DNA of 64,000 nt, taken from Eustoma russellianum. Lineage: Eukaryota > Streptophyta > Magnoliopsida > Gentianales > Gentianaceae. The notes beneath the pieces were generated by a model. The model ran no database searches, was not told the DNA's origin, and saw only the letters and a program-made list of their open reading frames with translations. The stretch is taken from assembly GCA_036186865.1 (NCBI GenBank), contig AP025042.1:33421854-33485853 (forward strand), given 5' to 3'. The translations under genes and the position numbers were made by a program. This document shows, in pieces, positions 1-12,679 of the stretch. Numbering within the stretch: the first letter of the stretch is position 1; each line of letters starts with the position of its first letter.

Positions 1-1328
1 CACAGCCTCCAAAACGTGATTATACAGGTGGAGATGATGTTTTTCTCATTTTATGAGTTGGAGACAAGAAGACAAACCAAAAGCAAGCTAGTTGGCAAAA
101 GTTGCCAACTTGAAATTTCAAATTTGAATGTAATGGAGACAAGATTGTTGGAGATGATTATGGAGGTGTTTTAATTCAAAATTATCAGCCATCACATGGT
201 CTAAAATTTGAAGAGAATATGCCATCTATCCACACTATAAATAGGAGGCAAGGTGAAGAAGAGAAGACACACACTTGAAAGCAAAAATTGAAGATTGTTG
301 TCTTGCTATTCTCTTCTCATATTTTCGTTCATACTTTGTGTAGCTAAGGTGTTCCATTTCTAGTTGTTGTCCAGCTACACTATACACACCTTCCTGTGTC
401 TTATTTGTAAGATTTATTAGCAAAATCTATAAGGCTACATCAATAGGTGATAGAGGTGTTGCAACCAAGAGTTGCATAAAGGTGTTCATCTAAGTCTTGA
501 ATAGGGTTGGTGTTTGACCCAAGGATCAAGCTTGGTTCTTGCTGTAATTTGGTTCATATCATAGTGAAATCCAAGGAAAGGTGTTCCTTGGGACTGGAGT
601 AGGTCACATTGACCGAACCAGGATAAATTCTTGGTGTTCTTGTCTTCTTTACATTTTTCTGTTTTCTTCCCCTTTTTCACTACAGATTTCACACAACTTT
701 TCACGTTTTTGAAAAAATAGGTAAACACTTTCAAAATTCGTGATTTTTGGTGAAGTTATACTTCAAACTGTTAGCTTTCATTTGCAACAAGATTCACTTG
801 ATTTGAGCAAGGGAAAGTTAGTATGTCAGTCATTGCAAGATAACTGCTCCAATCTGGCTGCAATCTGACCAGTTTTGAGAAAACTTGAATTCTGTATTTA
901 TCCATAATTTTTTGAGGTCAGAGACTTTTGGAAACATTAACTAGACTTTCTAAGGAGTTTTTTGATATAAAGATTAATCTTTTTTGTCAAGTATTCAAAG
1001 AGAAAGACGTTTTGCAAAATCAGCAACATTCTGTCCAATTCTGTCCTGTTTGACTATCTGAATCTTTTTATTTGTTTGAAAAGTCAAACGATCTTATTTG
1101 TATCTGATTTTTGGAAAGAGTATTTCTAACACATTGAAGTTCAATTCTGGAAATTTTCACGATTTTTGGAGTTGTGCACATTTATTTGTGAATTTTTCAA
1201 AAACGGGTTCTGAATCTAAGGTGGTTCTGTTTTCAAAGGGGATTTTAACAAAGGGTTGTAGTGTAATTTCCGCTAACCACTATTCACCCCCCCTCTAGTG
1301 GTGTTTATTGCAGGTGCACGGTCCAACA
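1..1328 (+). mobile_element. Family C (Sirevirus-like) LTR, 3' part, cut by window start
   Basis: This is the distal part of a long LTR whose beginning lies outside the window. It aligns along its length with 30175-31002 plus 42481-43194: the TATA region, the 'gactggagtaggtcacattgacc' region around 594-616, and the final C-rich tract before 'ctctagtggtg'. The last bases are 'ggtccaaca' at 1328, the same terminus as the complete copy ending at 43194. A C-rich U5 tract followed by CTCTAGTGGTG is a feature I associate with Sirevirus-type copia LTRs. Whether it is a solo LTR or the 3' LTR of a full element cannot be decided. The small open frames inside it look like chance. Confidence 0.8.
235..245 (+). 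promoter_or_regulatory. LTR TATA box (family C)
   Basis: 'ctataaatagg' is followed by a purine-rich leader (ggcaaggtgaagaag). The same arrangement occurs in the other family C copy near 30623, as expected for the U3/R promoter of an LTR read on the plus strand. Confidence 0.6.
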
Positions 1329-1662
1329 CACACGCCTTATCAAGCCACACGTCCCATAGGACCACATGTCTCATAGGGCGATACGTTCCGTAGGACCACA
1401 CGCCTCATAGGGCCACACGACATATATGCCAATGCAATGCTCATGCTATGAATGCAAATGTATAATCATACGTAATCTGCTGCATCCATACTCATATATA
1501 TACCCGCGTCCGTACACGTGCATATATATGTGTATGCATACTCCCACACATCAATAATTATTTTTCAAACCCACTTAACACATTCATAAAACTATACTCA
1601 CTTCAAACACAATTTTCTGCCTGAAAATCGATCCAAGTAGTTCATTCCCAAACATGTATAAT
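1329..1662. repeat. Unassigned LTR-like segment with short tandem repeats
   Basis: There is no gene here. 1335-1432 holds about four degenerate copies of a unit of roughly 20 bp built on 'ccacacg-cycatagg-ac'. It is followed by 'atatata' and 'catgc' rich sequence. The phrase 'ccaagtagttcattcc' near 1632 recurs as 'ccaaagtagttcattcc' near 5063, on the other side of the RTE insertion. The two flanks are therefore probably parts of one older, AT-rich LTR-type repeat that received the RTE element. Confidence 0.4.
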
Positions 1663-2331
1663 TAGCCGTTCTAAGACTGAGTATCTGCACTGTGACTTCA
1701 GCGGCGTAGCAGACAGTGAGGATAGTCAGCTCACCATCGATGGTCAAGTGGTACCACAGGTAAGTAAGTTTAAGTACCTAGGATCATTTGTGCAGCAGAA
1801 TGGAGACATAGATAATGATGTTGCACATCGAGATCAAGCAGGCTGGTATAGATGGAGGGCGGCCTTAGGGGTGCTGTGTGACAAAAATTTCCCAACTAAA
1901 TTAAAGGGAAAATTTTATAGGGTGGCATTGCGACCGACAATGCTATATGGGACAGCTGCTGGGCAATCAAGAGATCGCAATTACAGAAGATGGAAGTGGC
2001 AGAGATGAGGATGTTAAGGTGGATGTATGGGCATACAAGGCTAGACCGGATCAGAAACGAGGTGTTTCGAGAAAGGTTAGGCGTGGCTAGTATAGCAAAT
2101 AAGATAAGGGAGGGAAGAATGAGATGGTTTGGGCATGTTAAGCGGAAACAGACAACGGTGTCGGTCAGAGCAATTGAAAGCCTCACTGTAGAGGGAAACA
2201 GGAGTAAAGGCAGGCCCAAACTGACTTGGGATGAGCAGATAAGGAACGACATACGAGATTTGCACCTCTCTGAGGACATGCTCCAGGATAGGAATTCATG
2301 GAGACATAAGATTAAGGTTAATGAGGTATAG
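1663..2331 (+). pseudogene. RTE LINE polyprotein, C-terminal domain (broken)
   Basis: The translated segments match the region downstream of the reverse transcriptase in plant RTE-type LINEs. It opens with a KTEYLHCDFSG-like stretch, then VPQVSKFKYLGSFVQQNGDI (1748 on), then LRPTMLYGT. After a shift of frame near 1960-1990 it continues with EVAEMRMLRWMYGHTR, MRWFGHVKR and GRPKLTWDEQIRNDI, ending at 2331. The endonuclease and RT palm are absent because of 5' truncation. The frameshift means no continuous protein can be made. The family call rests on the KFKYLGS, LRWM.GHTR and RP..TW.E motifs. The same motifs recur in copy B near 47790-48350. Confidence 0.85.
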
Positions 2332-2672
2332 GACATATATAGGGACACTTTAGAGTATATTTAGGGACATAGATAGGCGTAGACACTATCTACGCTTTAG
2401 GTTGACTTTCCACTTGGTTGCGTATGTTATACCGTTGTTTTACATTACATGTACATATACATGTGATGTGTATTTTAATATCGAAAGTCTTTATTTATTT
2501 ATTTTTATTATTTTATTATTTTTTATTCTTTGAATTTCCTCACTAGCACACTAACACAGAATATCTTTATTATTATTATATCATTTATGCAGGTACATAT
2601 AGAGCCAGAGGTCTCACTAGAAGCAGGCTCTCTATCCCTTGTGATAGAGGTATTGTCTGCCTACCACTTACC

Positions 2673-4905
2673 TGTAGGATCTGCAAGGCACCACTAGAAG
2701 GGGGGGGGGTTGAATAGTGGGTGCGAAAAATGTGGTTTTTAAAATGATTTTGACTCAAGAACCAACTTGTGAAAACAGTTTCTGTTTTCAGGACCAGTTT
2801 TAAAACGTTTTTAAAACTAGGTTGCAGATCTTCAAAAATTCTGATATTTTGAGAGAACTTAGCCTCATATGTTATGAGTGTGTCCTAAAAATATCAGATT
2901 TAAATTCAACCTCTAACCCCTTGAAAATTCGTTGGTGGTCAGATTGCGCAAATCTGCCAGAAACGGTAGACTGATTTTAAAAATTAATTCCTATTTGTAC
3001 GTAACTCCAAATGATCTGAAATTTTAATCACTAACCCCTTATATGTTATATTTAAATGGGTTGAAACAGTTTTGAAAAATTCTTTCGGGAAGTTAGTCAA
3101 ATATACTCAAAGTCTCAACCTTTGAAAGCCTGAAAATCAGACTGCACTAGTCTCAGAACTTTGGATGTTGGATTGACTTATACTTATCCAAAAGGGTTGA
3201 AACTTGTGCCAAAAGAACTTTAGAACGTGTGGCTATGTTTCCTGAAAATTTAGTGAGTTTTGAAATTTGTTTACTATTTTTACGAATGTGATTAAAAACA
3301 GTAAACAATGCTAAAACAGAAAATCAGTGCTGAAAGTAAATGACACCAAGAATTTTACATTGGTTCGGTTATCAACAACCTACTCCAGTCTTCGAGGAAC
3401 ACCTTCCTCGGTTCACACTAATCACACAACTCAAAAACACCTTACCACAGGGTTGATGGAGTTACACACCAACTCCAACCCTTTACAAACCTTGTATGAT
3501 GAATACAATAAGCACGAACACCACCACCTTGCAAGATTGAAGATTGATCACACCTTGATCAATCTTTTACAAAGATAAAGAATGTGTGGTGGTCTAAGAT
3601 AAGTCTATTCAAGAATATGAATGTAAGTACAATAGGATTTTAGAAAGAAGAAAGAAAGAAGTGTAGAGAGAAGAAGGCTTTAGGCGTTTTGATCTTCAAG
3701 AGTATAATGCTTATTCTTGTCTTTTGTTTTGCTCTTCTTACTTTCCTTTTAAGCATAATGGCCGTCCCCCTAGGTGCTCTCCCCCTCTTGAAAATTGTCT
3801 TCTAAGTCCTTGGGAGAATGTGTGGCATCATTGTGACATGATCTTGCTTACTTGGCACCTTCTTATTGAATGATCATTTAACCTTTGCTTACTTGGCACC
3901 ATTGATTGGTTGAATGTTGTCATCATTTGATGACTTGGAAAATCTGAGAATTCCACTAAAAACATGTGCCAAAATCATCATAAAATAATTGCCATAACTC
4001 ATAAGATTATCATCCAAATCAAGCAAGATAAAATTTCTCCAAACAAGGTAAAAATTTCGGCCATAATGGGGACTTGTCATGCTGAAATTTCAGCATGTGA
4101 TACATGGTGATATAATTCAAATTTCTTCCAAATTTTCATTGATTTTTCTTTTAAAACAAATCGCCAATTAGTAGCAAATATTCTCATCATTTTTGGAAAT
4201 AAAATTAGACACTAATGTGACCACAAAGTCGGTCAAGGTGCATATACACACATGTTGAAATTTTTCAGCATGTGTGATATTCAAGATATCACACTTTATG
4301 ACTTTATATCTTATTCAAATTACTTCCAATTGATCACATGTTTCAAGACACAAATTATATGCTCATTAATCATGAAAATCGGCCAGCTATAACTACACAT
4401 GCTGAAATTTTCAGCATGTGTTTCAAATGAGATAAAATTTGAAACATTACCTTTTGTAGCTTCTTTCTTTAAATCACAAACATTGTATGATTGATTCTTG
4501 ACCAATCAATATGCCAACAAGGCTCCACATATGCTCCATCTCAGCTGTATAGGCGTGTACAACATGTATATATAGGCGTGCCATAAGTGTGGAGAGGAGA
4601 GTGGAAGACTTTTCTTTCTTCACCGTGTTGCCTTTGTGCCTTGTCCAAATGTTGCTTTCTTTATTGAACTACTTAGTTTAATTAACTAAGTACTTCACTT
4701 AATGAACTAGTTTGGTTCATTAATGATGGCACTTGAAAATAGTTAAAACACAACAAACATTTGCCATTTGATGTAAGCTTTAACGCTTCATGGCTCGTTA
4801 GTGCGGCAACATTATATATGAACTATATAAGGCAGGTTATATGCAATATGTCATGCACATTTATATATAAAATTTTGAAATCACTCAAACCCCTTTTTCT
4901 CTACA
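2673..4905 (-). mobile_element. Solo LTR of the copia-1 (Sirevirus-like) family
   Basis: It begins 'tgtaggatctgcaagg' and ends 'tttttctctaca', the same termini as the LTRs of the full element at 31003-42475. It is flanked by a perfect 5-bp duplication, ttacc (2668-2672 and 4906-4910). No internal region is present, so this is a solo LTR left by recombination. At 2233 bp it is shorter than the 3.05 kb reference LTRs. It carries three palindromes of the family (4078-4097, about 4248-4274, 4396-4420). Transcriptional orientation, inferred from the full element, is minus. It interrupts the 3' UTR of the RTE element. Confidence 0.92.
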
Positions 4906-4964
4906 TTACCCTCCTTAGACCCTAACGATAGCTTTTGCTGTCGTTGGGATATACTGGGTCCAGA

Positions 4965-6594
4965 CGATGAGGATGATGAAATAAAATAAACAAATATGTA
5001 ACATATATAATTTCGGTCAACCAGTTTATTCACCAATACGATATAAATAAATAAATCGGTCCAAAGTAGTTCATTCCTTTGCTAATATATGTTTAACTCC
5101 AAATATTATAAATAAATATATAATTCTTTCCAAAACATTTTATATAATAATATATATTTTTAAATCCAAAAATGCTATAAATAAATATATAGTTTTATCC
5201 AAAAACAGCTTATATAATTATACATATTTTAAAATTTGAAAATAATATGAATAAATATATAATTCAATCCAAAAACAGGTTTATATAATTTTATATATAT
5301 TTAAATCCGAAAATAATGTAATTTCACTCAAATAAAGTTTTCTATAATATTATATTTATACAAATACGGTTATAGCATAATATACATGTTTAACTTCATC
5401 CAAAAACAACTTATACAATATACATGTATTTAAATACGAAAATAACATATATAGATAATTTTTTCCAAAAACAGTTTTTTATAAATATACAATATTTAAA
5501 TACAAAAAGATTACAAATATATATATATATATATGTATATATTTTCCATCGAAAACATTTTATTATTTTGCATCTACTTAAAATACTAAAATAACATAAA
5601 TATATATAATTTTATTTTAAAAAATCAGTTTGTATAATTGACTTATATTAAAATACTAAAATGACATAAATTTATACATAAGTCTATTGAAAATCAGTTT
5701 ATATAATTGTACATATATTTAAATACGAAAATCACATAATATATATATATAATTAAAAAAACAATTTATTAAATTAGTTATATATTTATTCCAAAAAACA
5801 GTAAAACAATTTCATAACTTAATTTACATAGAAATTAGATAACGGCATTTTATATATTTTAATTTATGCAAAACAGTTTATATAATTTATACATATATTA
5901 AATGTTGGAAATAACATAAATATATATATATATATATTTAATTCTATTGAATTTTTTATAGCTATACATATGTTTAAATACGAAAATAAAATAAATATGT
6001 ATATTTAATTCTATCAAAAAAAACTGTTTACCTTATACATATATAATTTAACTTGAAAATAGATATATAAATCTATATATTTCATATAAAAACAGTTTAT
6101 AATTATATATACATAATTCCATACGGAAATACTTATATAAATCCACATATTTGATATAAAAACAGTTTTTCAATCTATATATATATATATATGTATGTAT
6201 ATATATGATTTAATACAAAAATATATTTATACAACCATATGATTGGTATAAAAACAATTTTCCATATTTACATATAATTAAAAACAAAATTACATATATA
6301 AATCCATATAATTTGTAGGAAAAACAGTGTTCAATATTTATTTATAAATAAATCCAAAAATACATATATAAATCCTCAGAATTTTATACAAAATAGTTTA
6401 AATTTTAATAATTATATTTTATAAGAAAATAATAAATAAAATCATATTTTTATATAAAAATATACAACCTATACATTGATATGTATATATGTATATATTT
6501 CCACACGATTATGGCATATGTACAAATATATACTCACTCGTATATACACCCCTATACACAAATGTATACACACGGTCCATACATTTATTTGTCT
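4965..6594. repeat. Degenerate AT-rich minisatellite, period about 65-70 bp
   Basis: Roughly 18 decayed units follow one another between about 5090 and 6470. The consensus idea is 'tttaaatacgaaaata', then 'acataaatatatata', then 'ccaaaaacagtttatataa', then 'ttatacatat'. Clear unit starts are seen near 5160, 5301, 5430, 5720 and 5972. Embedded (TA)n runs have expanded locally, for example at 5518-5540 and 6176-6205. No coding sequence is visible. Short open frames such as the one at 6481-6714 are by-products. It most likely belongs to the same old LTR-type repeat as 1329-1662. Confidence 0.65.
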
Positions 6595-6976
6595 TTTTTA
6601 ATGAAAGGAGGGAGTGCCCCTGATCTTATTAATGAAGCCTCATTTTTAATGGAGGAATACCATTTATACAAATTACTTCTCTACCTTGTCGACGAAAATA
6701 ATGCAAATGAGTGAATGTAAAACCAATGGCAGAAAGAACACCGATGTCTAAAAGCTAAGAGGGGAGGGAAACTATGCATAAGTGGATATGATATGTTTCA
6801 TTAAAACCTTGGTAAGCAAAATCACCCTTGTAGAAAAATCTTGCGTCGAAGGAAAAAAGTACATATTTATCCAGTATGTTACAAGAAATACAAGTCTAGA
6901 AAAATATACAGAGGATGAGTAGTCATGACAGCTGTCAATATCCAAGAGATCTCCACAATGATCCGCCGTCAAACAT
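6595..6976 (-). mobile_element. LINE A, 3' UTR and 3' end
   Basis: Read on the minus strand this segment carries the L1 tail motif shared with LINE B and LINE C: 'ttttttccttcg', then 'ctacaagggtga', then 'ccaaggttttaatg' (plus-strand positions about 6785-6858). It ends with A-rich sequence near 6595. It lies on the 3' side of the LINE A ORF2 remnant that starts at about 9008, separated from it by an LTR-like block. I therefore treat it as the end of the same element, but a separate truncated copy is possible because the end of RNase H is missing between the two. Confidence 0.65.
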
Positions 6977-9007
6977 TGTAGCACCCCGTCCATGACCAAG
7001 TCTACAGAACAGTTCGCCTGCCGTATTCTGCTACGAGAAGTACCAGGCGTCGATACATCTTATCCGAGACATAGAGCGATATAGCGGAAGCATAATAACT
7101 TAAACATAACACCGTAGCTTAACAGATACATCATCCGAAATAGAGTACATAGCAGTTCAACCAAACTAGAAGCCCAAAGTACATTAATCCATCTAAAGGC
7201 AAAGTCGTCATCCTGAGGCCTACGACAATCGCTCACTGCTCATCCCTCTTCGGCTCATCTTCAATGTACTCAACCTCAAAAGTCATGTCCTCTGCAAAAT
7301 TTATATATAAACAACGGTTAGGCGATATATAAATCACCTAGCAAGTCCAACCCTTAAAACCGCCATGCCAGATCAAATAAGATGAGACATGATAATAAAA
7401 ACATAATTAAGAACATAAACAAGTTTTCATGTCTCAGTTATAAGATGAGACATGATAATAAAAACATAATTAAGAACATAAACAAGTTTTCATGTCTCAG
7501 TTAAGGAAAAATGATTAACATTACATACATCGTATATGCAACAACCAGTAAATAAAAAAAGGCATTCAGGATATCATCCCTACGGAATTAAATCTACTCT
7601 ACCTATCTCCTTGAAAGTCAACCTAGTCGTGTCTATTCCTAGATTATGAATTCATGGTTTGGTCTAATCGTCATATCTCTACCCGTAAAATTAATATTCT
7701 TCTTATCATAATTTCCAAAAGCCTTATTTAATTATATCTTGACATGTCATAAAACATGATCTTAAAATGCATGACAAGAGCTTTCCCAAATGAAAATGTA
7801 AACATGACATGACATATGATGGTCATCTCCATGTAAGAACTATATCAAAGGCATACAGAATAATTCCCCAAACAGTCATAAGTACAAATATGGCTTCCTT
7901 TGGTCCAACCAAGGTATTACGCCATATGTACAAATTGCTAACGGTGACGTAACGCTGAGACCCCTTAGGTCTAACCCAAGTGTTATACTCGGCTCATAAA
8001 CATGAACATATCAGAACATAACATAATTTATGACCATGACACCATCCACCCCGGTCATGGTGTCATGACTGCCGCCAATATGTCGAACACGATGTAATCA
8101 TAACATAGAAATGGTACTCAAAAACTAATCTTAACATGATGCTTTAATTTAAAGATATTAAATATATGGAAAAACAAATCATAAGTATGTTGAGTGAATA
8201 TGTCAATAAAGCATGGAAACGTATCATGGCAAATATATTCAAAAGAGATTAACAAAAAAACCTACTTTAATTTGCATGCAACACACTTTTTGCTAAAGAT
8301 CAATACTTTGTTCAAGTGATGTTCATGCATGTACATAGGAGGCTTGGATTCAAGATAATTTTCACATGCATAACCATATTAAGTAAGATTCAAGCTTCTT
8401 ATCCTCACCCTTGACATAAGACCCAAGATGTAACTCTCAACAACACATGCAAGTAAGAATCTTTGTAGCATTATGTTAAGATTGGCCTTGAAGCTACTCT
8501 TGGATGATCCTTTTTGATATGAACATAATTTTATAGTTTTCAAAATAACATGATTGATCTAAGAGAAGGACTTGCCTTTTTAGCCTTGGTTTGAGCTTGT
8601 TCTTGTACTACATTTGAAGATTTCATCCTCCTTCCCACACCTAGGGGGTACAGTTTTGGGCATGGGGTAGGAGAGAAGATTAACCTTTGGATAGATGGTA
8701 CATGCATAAGGATTCTAAAGAGGTTTCATAGAAAATCATACCTTTTCTCTTGGTTGGATTAGATGCTTGAAGATATATCTATTTTGCCTCAAGCTTGAAG
8801 AGTTTTCCTCACCTCCTCTTGACCTCCTAGTGCACGGTTTTGGGAGAAGGAAGGAGGATGAGTTGAGCTTATTTGGAAAGGAATCTATTTGAAAAAAACT
8901 TGTACAAGATCTTACCTTGGTTGTTTGATAAGAGATTGAGTTGTTAACTTCACTTGCACTTGAATCAATCTTCTTCCTTTTCTCCTAAGGGGTCACGGTT
9001 TTGTGCA
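6977..9007 (-). mobile_element. Gypsy-type LTR (solo or truncated) inside LINE A
   Basis: It starts 'tgtagcaccccgtcc', closely like the first bases of the chromovirus LTRs at 11927 and 17895 ('tgtagc-ccc'). No open frame with recognisable homology is present. Near its right side the phrase 'cacggttttggg' or a variant recurs at about 8650, 8830 and 8993, each beside a 'cctag/cctaagg' phrase, suggesting a repeat of about 170 bp. The right edge at about 9007 is set only by where LINE RNase H homology begins. I found no matching target duplication (left flank aacat), so the right end is probably deleted. Confidence 0.5.
7378..7503. repeat. Perfect 63-bp tandem duplication
   Basis: The 63-bp unit starting 'taagatgagacatg' and ending 'catgtctcagtta' occurs twice back to back (7378-7440 and 7441-7503) with no mismatch that I can see. 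It is a recent local duplication inside the LTR-like block. Confidence 0.9.
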
Positions 9008-11926
9008 AGGAAGCCCTAAGAGGGGAGAGGGCAGGCAATGGAAATGCTATGGCAGAGACCAATGCTCCAGTAGAGTCTCTGACCACCGCACCAGCTGCTC
9101 AAGCTTGACGACCTACTGTTGCATCTACATTTATCTTCAACCGACTCGTAGGTGGCGTCTGCCAATAGACGATGTTATGACGACGACAACGTATCCTCGG
9201 ACATAAACCCACTGAAACCAATGGTGGCAGCCCCATAGCAAATCGTTTACTCGAAGCAGACGTGCACCATGTAAAGATATCTAGTCGCACGCGCTCTTCA
9301 AGTCAATGGGCATTATATGAATCATCTCTAAAGATAATGCATGTGTACTCCTTCCAAATACTCCAGCAAATGGAATGCGTTACCACCACCTTAAGATGGC
9401 CCCACATGGTACTAGAATAAGATTAAGCCACCAACTCATTAGGTGAGACCTCAAGGATGGCTGCAACGTAGCTGGGCCATGTAGGAGAAGAGCATATCTC
9501 TGCCAGATAGAAGAAATCGCCACATAGTGAAGGAAAAGATGATTCAGTTCCCCAGTCGATTGTGAACAAAATTGGCAAATCTTGGGAAAAGCCACCGAAA
9601 ATGTACAAATATTCTCTGGAACTGGCAATGCCCGGAAGAGTAATTTCCACATACAAAGTTTTGATGCTTGTGGTACTTCCGACCACCATATATAACGAAA
9701 AGAACGCAATGTAGCTCGCGATGGTCGACACTCATCATATGCACTCTTTAGAGAAAATTGTTCGTTGACATTCGGGTGCCAGTTGAGGCCCGTATGCCCC
9801 ACATCTATCTGATTGTGACAAAATGAATGAATGTAACAAATACATTTCCAGTCTGGAGAATTATAAAGTGACACCTGATAATGCTCTCGACCACCGTATT
9901 TCTGTCTAAGTAACATCGCGCAAACTGTGTCACCTTGATTATAGTTCCACCACATTTTGCATTTGTATGCCTTTTGCAAAGAAGGTAAAGATCGGATGCC
10001 AAGTCCACCCTCTGCCGTTGGGAAAGCAGATGTCAGTCCATTATCTCCATGGATGCTATCGGCCTAGAAGAACAGCGCCATTTTCTGCTCCAGTTCTACT
10101 ATGACACTGCATGGTAACTTAGTAACTACAAACAGATGCAAAGGAATTGCTGATAGAACTGAACATATAAGTGTCAAGCGGCCTGCCGCACTTAATAGTT
10201 TATTTGCCCAGCTAGTCAAGCGACTATTAAAGTTATTTAACAATGAGGTGCAGTACGATGCTCGGCAGATACCTCAATGAATCAGTGCCCCCAAATATTT
10301 CATAGGAAGGGTGGATAATCGCATTCCCAACAAGTCTGCCACCTGGCTACCTGAATGATGACGACTAACAACTACCAGACTCTTGTGAAAATTAACTTGC
10401 TACCCCAATGCCCGCAGATACTGTTGTAGGAACTCAGTGAATCGGTGTATGTTTTGTGCAGAGGCAGAAAAGAATATGAGCAAATCATCTGCAAACCCCG
10501 AATGAGTTGGGTGATCACGCGGCTCTCTTGAGAACTGCAGATCCAAGATGTCCTTATTAATGAATTCAGACCTATGCTAAATCATTCTGAAGCAAGAATA
10601 AATAACAACGGGGAAAGAGGATCACCCTGCTTGACGTTGCGACCTGTACTAACGAAACCAGACGGCTTACCATTGACTAAAACCAAGCATTTTGTGGCTG
10701 ATAGGCTGTTAAGAATCAACCGAACAAAGAAAGGCTGAATACCCATCCAAAGAAGCAGACGACGAAGATAGTCCCAGTCTACCCGATCAAAAGCCTTAGT
10801 CATATCCAATTTGATGATTGCTTGACCCCTTACTCGGTCTATCCAACATGTGGACCATTTCTTTAGCCATCAATATCTGCTCAGTTATACCACGGCCTGG
10901 CATAAAGCCAGCCTGCTCAGGCGAAATCAACCTAAGAAGAAAGACTCTCAACGAGAAGATAGAACACGTGTGACTACTTTCGAAATGAAATTTGTAAGAA
11001 AAATAGGGCAAAAATCCGAGGACACTGGAGAAGGTATCTTCGGGATAAAAGTAATGAGGGATGCCACCATCACAGTAGGAACTGTCACACCCAAAAAGAA
11101 CTCTTGCACTGCTTTCAACACATCCTGATTAATTATCTCCCAATAGTGACGATAGAATTGTCCATGAAAACCATCTGGACGATGCTAGTTGGGCTTAAAT
11201 CCTATAGCAAGGCCATATTATCTTCATCTATTACCAACTGTGGTATATACTGAAGAATAGCAACATGAATAGTGGTTAGTTCTGTGGAAAAAAGACGCTC
11301 GTAAAATTGCACCACCTCACGGTGTATATCTGAGTTGGTTAAACATTTGACACCCTCAGCCAAGATGATAGGAGCAATTCGCTGCTTACGTTGACGATCT
11401 TTTACTATGGCGTGAAAGTATGCAATATTAGCATCACCTTCTTGCAACCAATGAACCCTAGCTTTTTGTTGCTAATACTGACATACCCGTGTTTGAGCCT
11501 GCAATAGCTTCGCCTTCGCCCCATGGTAGATCACGTGATTTTCATCTGTTGGAGATGAATCGTAATGCATTTCTGCCTGAAACTACTTGGGCCTCCGCAT
11601 CCGATACCGTATCAAAGACATTACCAAAAACCGTCTTATTCCAGTTTTGTAGATCTGCCTTCAATCGATGCAATTTATTATAAAAGCCATGCATTCCCCC
11701 AGTTGTCGGATAGATACTCCATGTGTGACAGACAAAGTGATAAAAATTAGGATGAGATAGCCATACATGAAGAAAACAAAATGATCGAGGGCCAGTGGTG
11801 TCAGAGGCACGACATGTGAGCGATAGTGGGGCATGATCAGACGTTGCACGATTCAAATGCTGAACAAGTGTCAAATGATTCATAGAAAGCCGCAGAACAT
11901 AACATATGGTCAAAGCGGCGACACAC
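9008..11926 (-). pseudogene. LINE A ORF2, C-terminal half: RT, zf-RVT, RNase H (broken)
   Basis: This is the reverse transcriptase polyprotein of a plant L1, read from 11926 down. The order is: end of the endonuclease/linker (11542-11926, TSDHAPL and YPTTGGMHGFYNKL); linker with MQEGDANIAYFHAIVKDR (11447 down); RT with EQAGFMPGRGI (about 10910), AFDRVDWDYL (about 10790), VKQGDPLSPLLF (about 10610) and an intact FADD box (10484-10495); zinc-binding region with CQFC and H...H (9979 to 9380); and the start of RNase H with WQTPPTSRLKINVDATVG (about 9170). Several stops and frame changes separate these pieces. The reading frame at 11926 joins directly to 20787-21105 once the chromovirus and one TSD copy are removed. 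The end of RNase H is lost at about 9008. Confidence 0.88.
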
Positions 11927-12679
11927 TGTAGCACCCCAGCCCGATACTGGACATCGGTACCAGTGCACCCGCCGTAACCTACTACTAGAACTACGAAGCG
12001 TCAAAGCAGATCAAGCACACGTCATTCATGACGTAAGATAAATCAGCGAAAACGTCGTAGAATTAAAAACTTCAATAACAATAGTATCCCACATGAAACA
12101 CAGCGGAAATAAAACGTGTAAGGGAGAGTGTCTAAAGTATCTTTCGAAACAAGGTTTTAACAGTAAATCCCTCAACTAAAGGATAAGGACTGTAAGCCCG
12201 TCCATTTTAGTGACTATCGACCCAATGAGCCCACTTGCCGGTATCTTCTAAAAAATCATCTTGTACTTTGGCTCACCTGAAAAGCAGATAGAGTAATTGT
12301 TCTTAGCGAAAACATCACCAGCAAGTAACCCGTTTATACACCTTACGGGATCACACACGACGAGTCACTAGTATATAAATCAATGCCCAAAATAAGGTGC
12401 TCGGATTGGCAAATAACATCTTTATAACAAGTCATCAAATCCATATAAGCCACATAATTAACACACAAAATGAAACCAACATATGTAGAGCCAAAAATAC
12501 TACATAAACAGAACATATGCTAGTAACATTTCTTGCATGTCAAATCTTATGCTTCGTGTAACATGATGCATGTACTTCTTCAAAACTACACACAACACCC
12601 ATGCATATGTCTTCTTTCGTAAACATGTCATGCGTGTCATTTCACAAAACTTTTCATAACACTTCTTATTATATTCTTT

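Larger units (their letters stand above)
1663..4964 (+). mobile_element. RTE-type LINE, 5'-truncated copy A, split by a solo LTR
   Basis: The coding end (1663-2331) and 3' UTR (2332-2672) are interrupted by a solo LTR. The LINE resumes at 4906 with 'ctccttagaccc' and ends near 'atatactgggt' (about 4960). The second copy (44466-48716) has the same 3' UTR and the same ending, 'gatagctttt..tatactggg', without an interruption at this place. That comparison shows that 2673-4905 is an insertion. The start at about 1663 falls inside the coding region, so the copy is strongly 5'-truncated, as is usual for LINEs. Confidence 0.85.

Noticed and set aside
1896..2348. 150-codon minus-strand frame over the RTE coding end
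   Set aside because: It is the antisense shadow of the RTE protein region.
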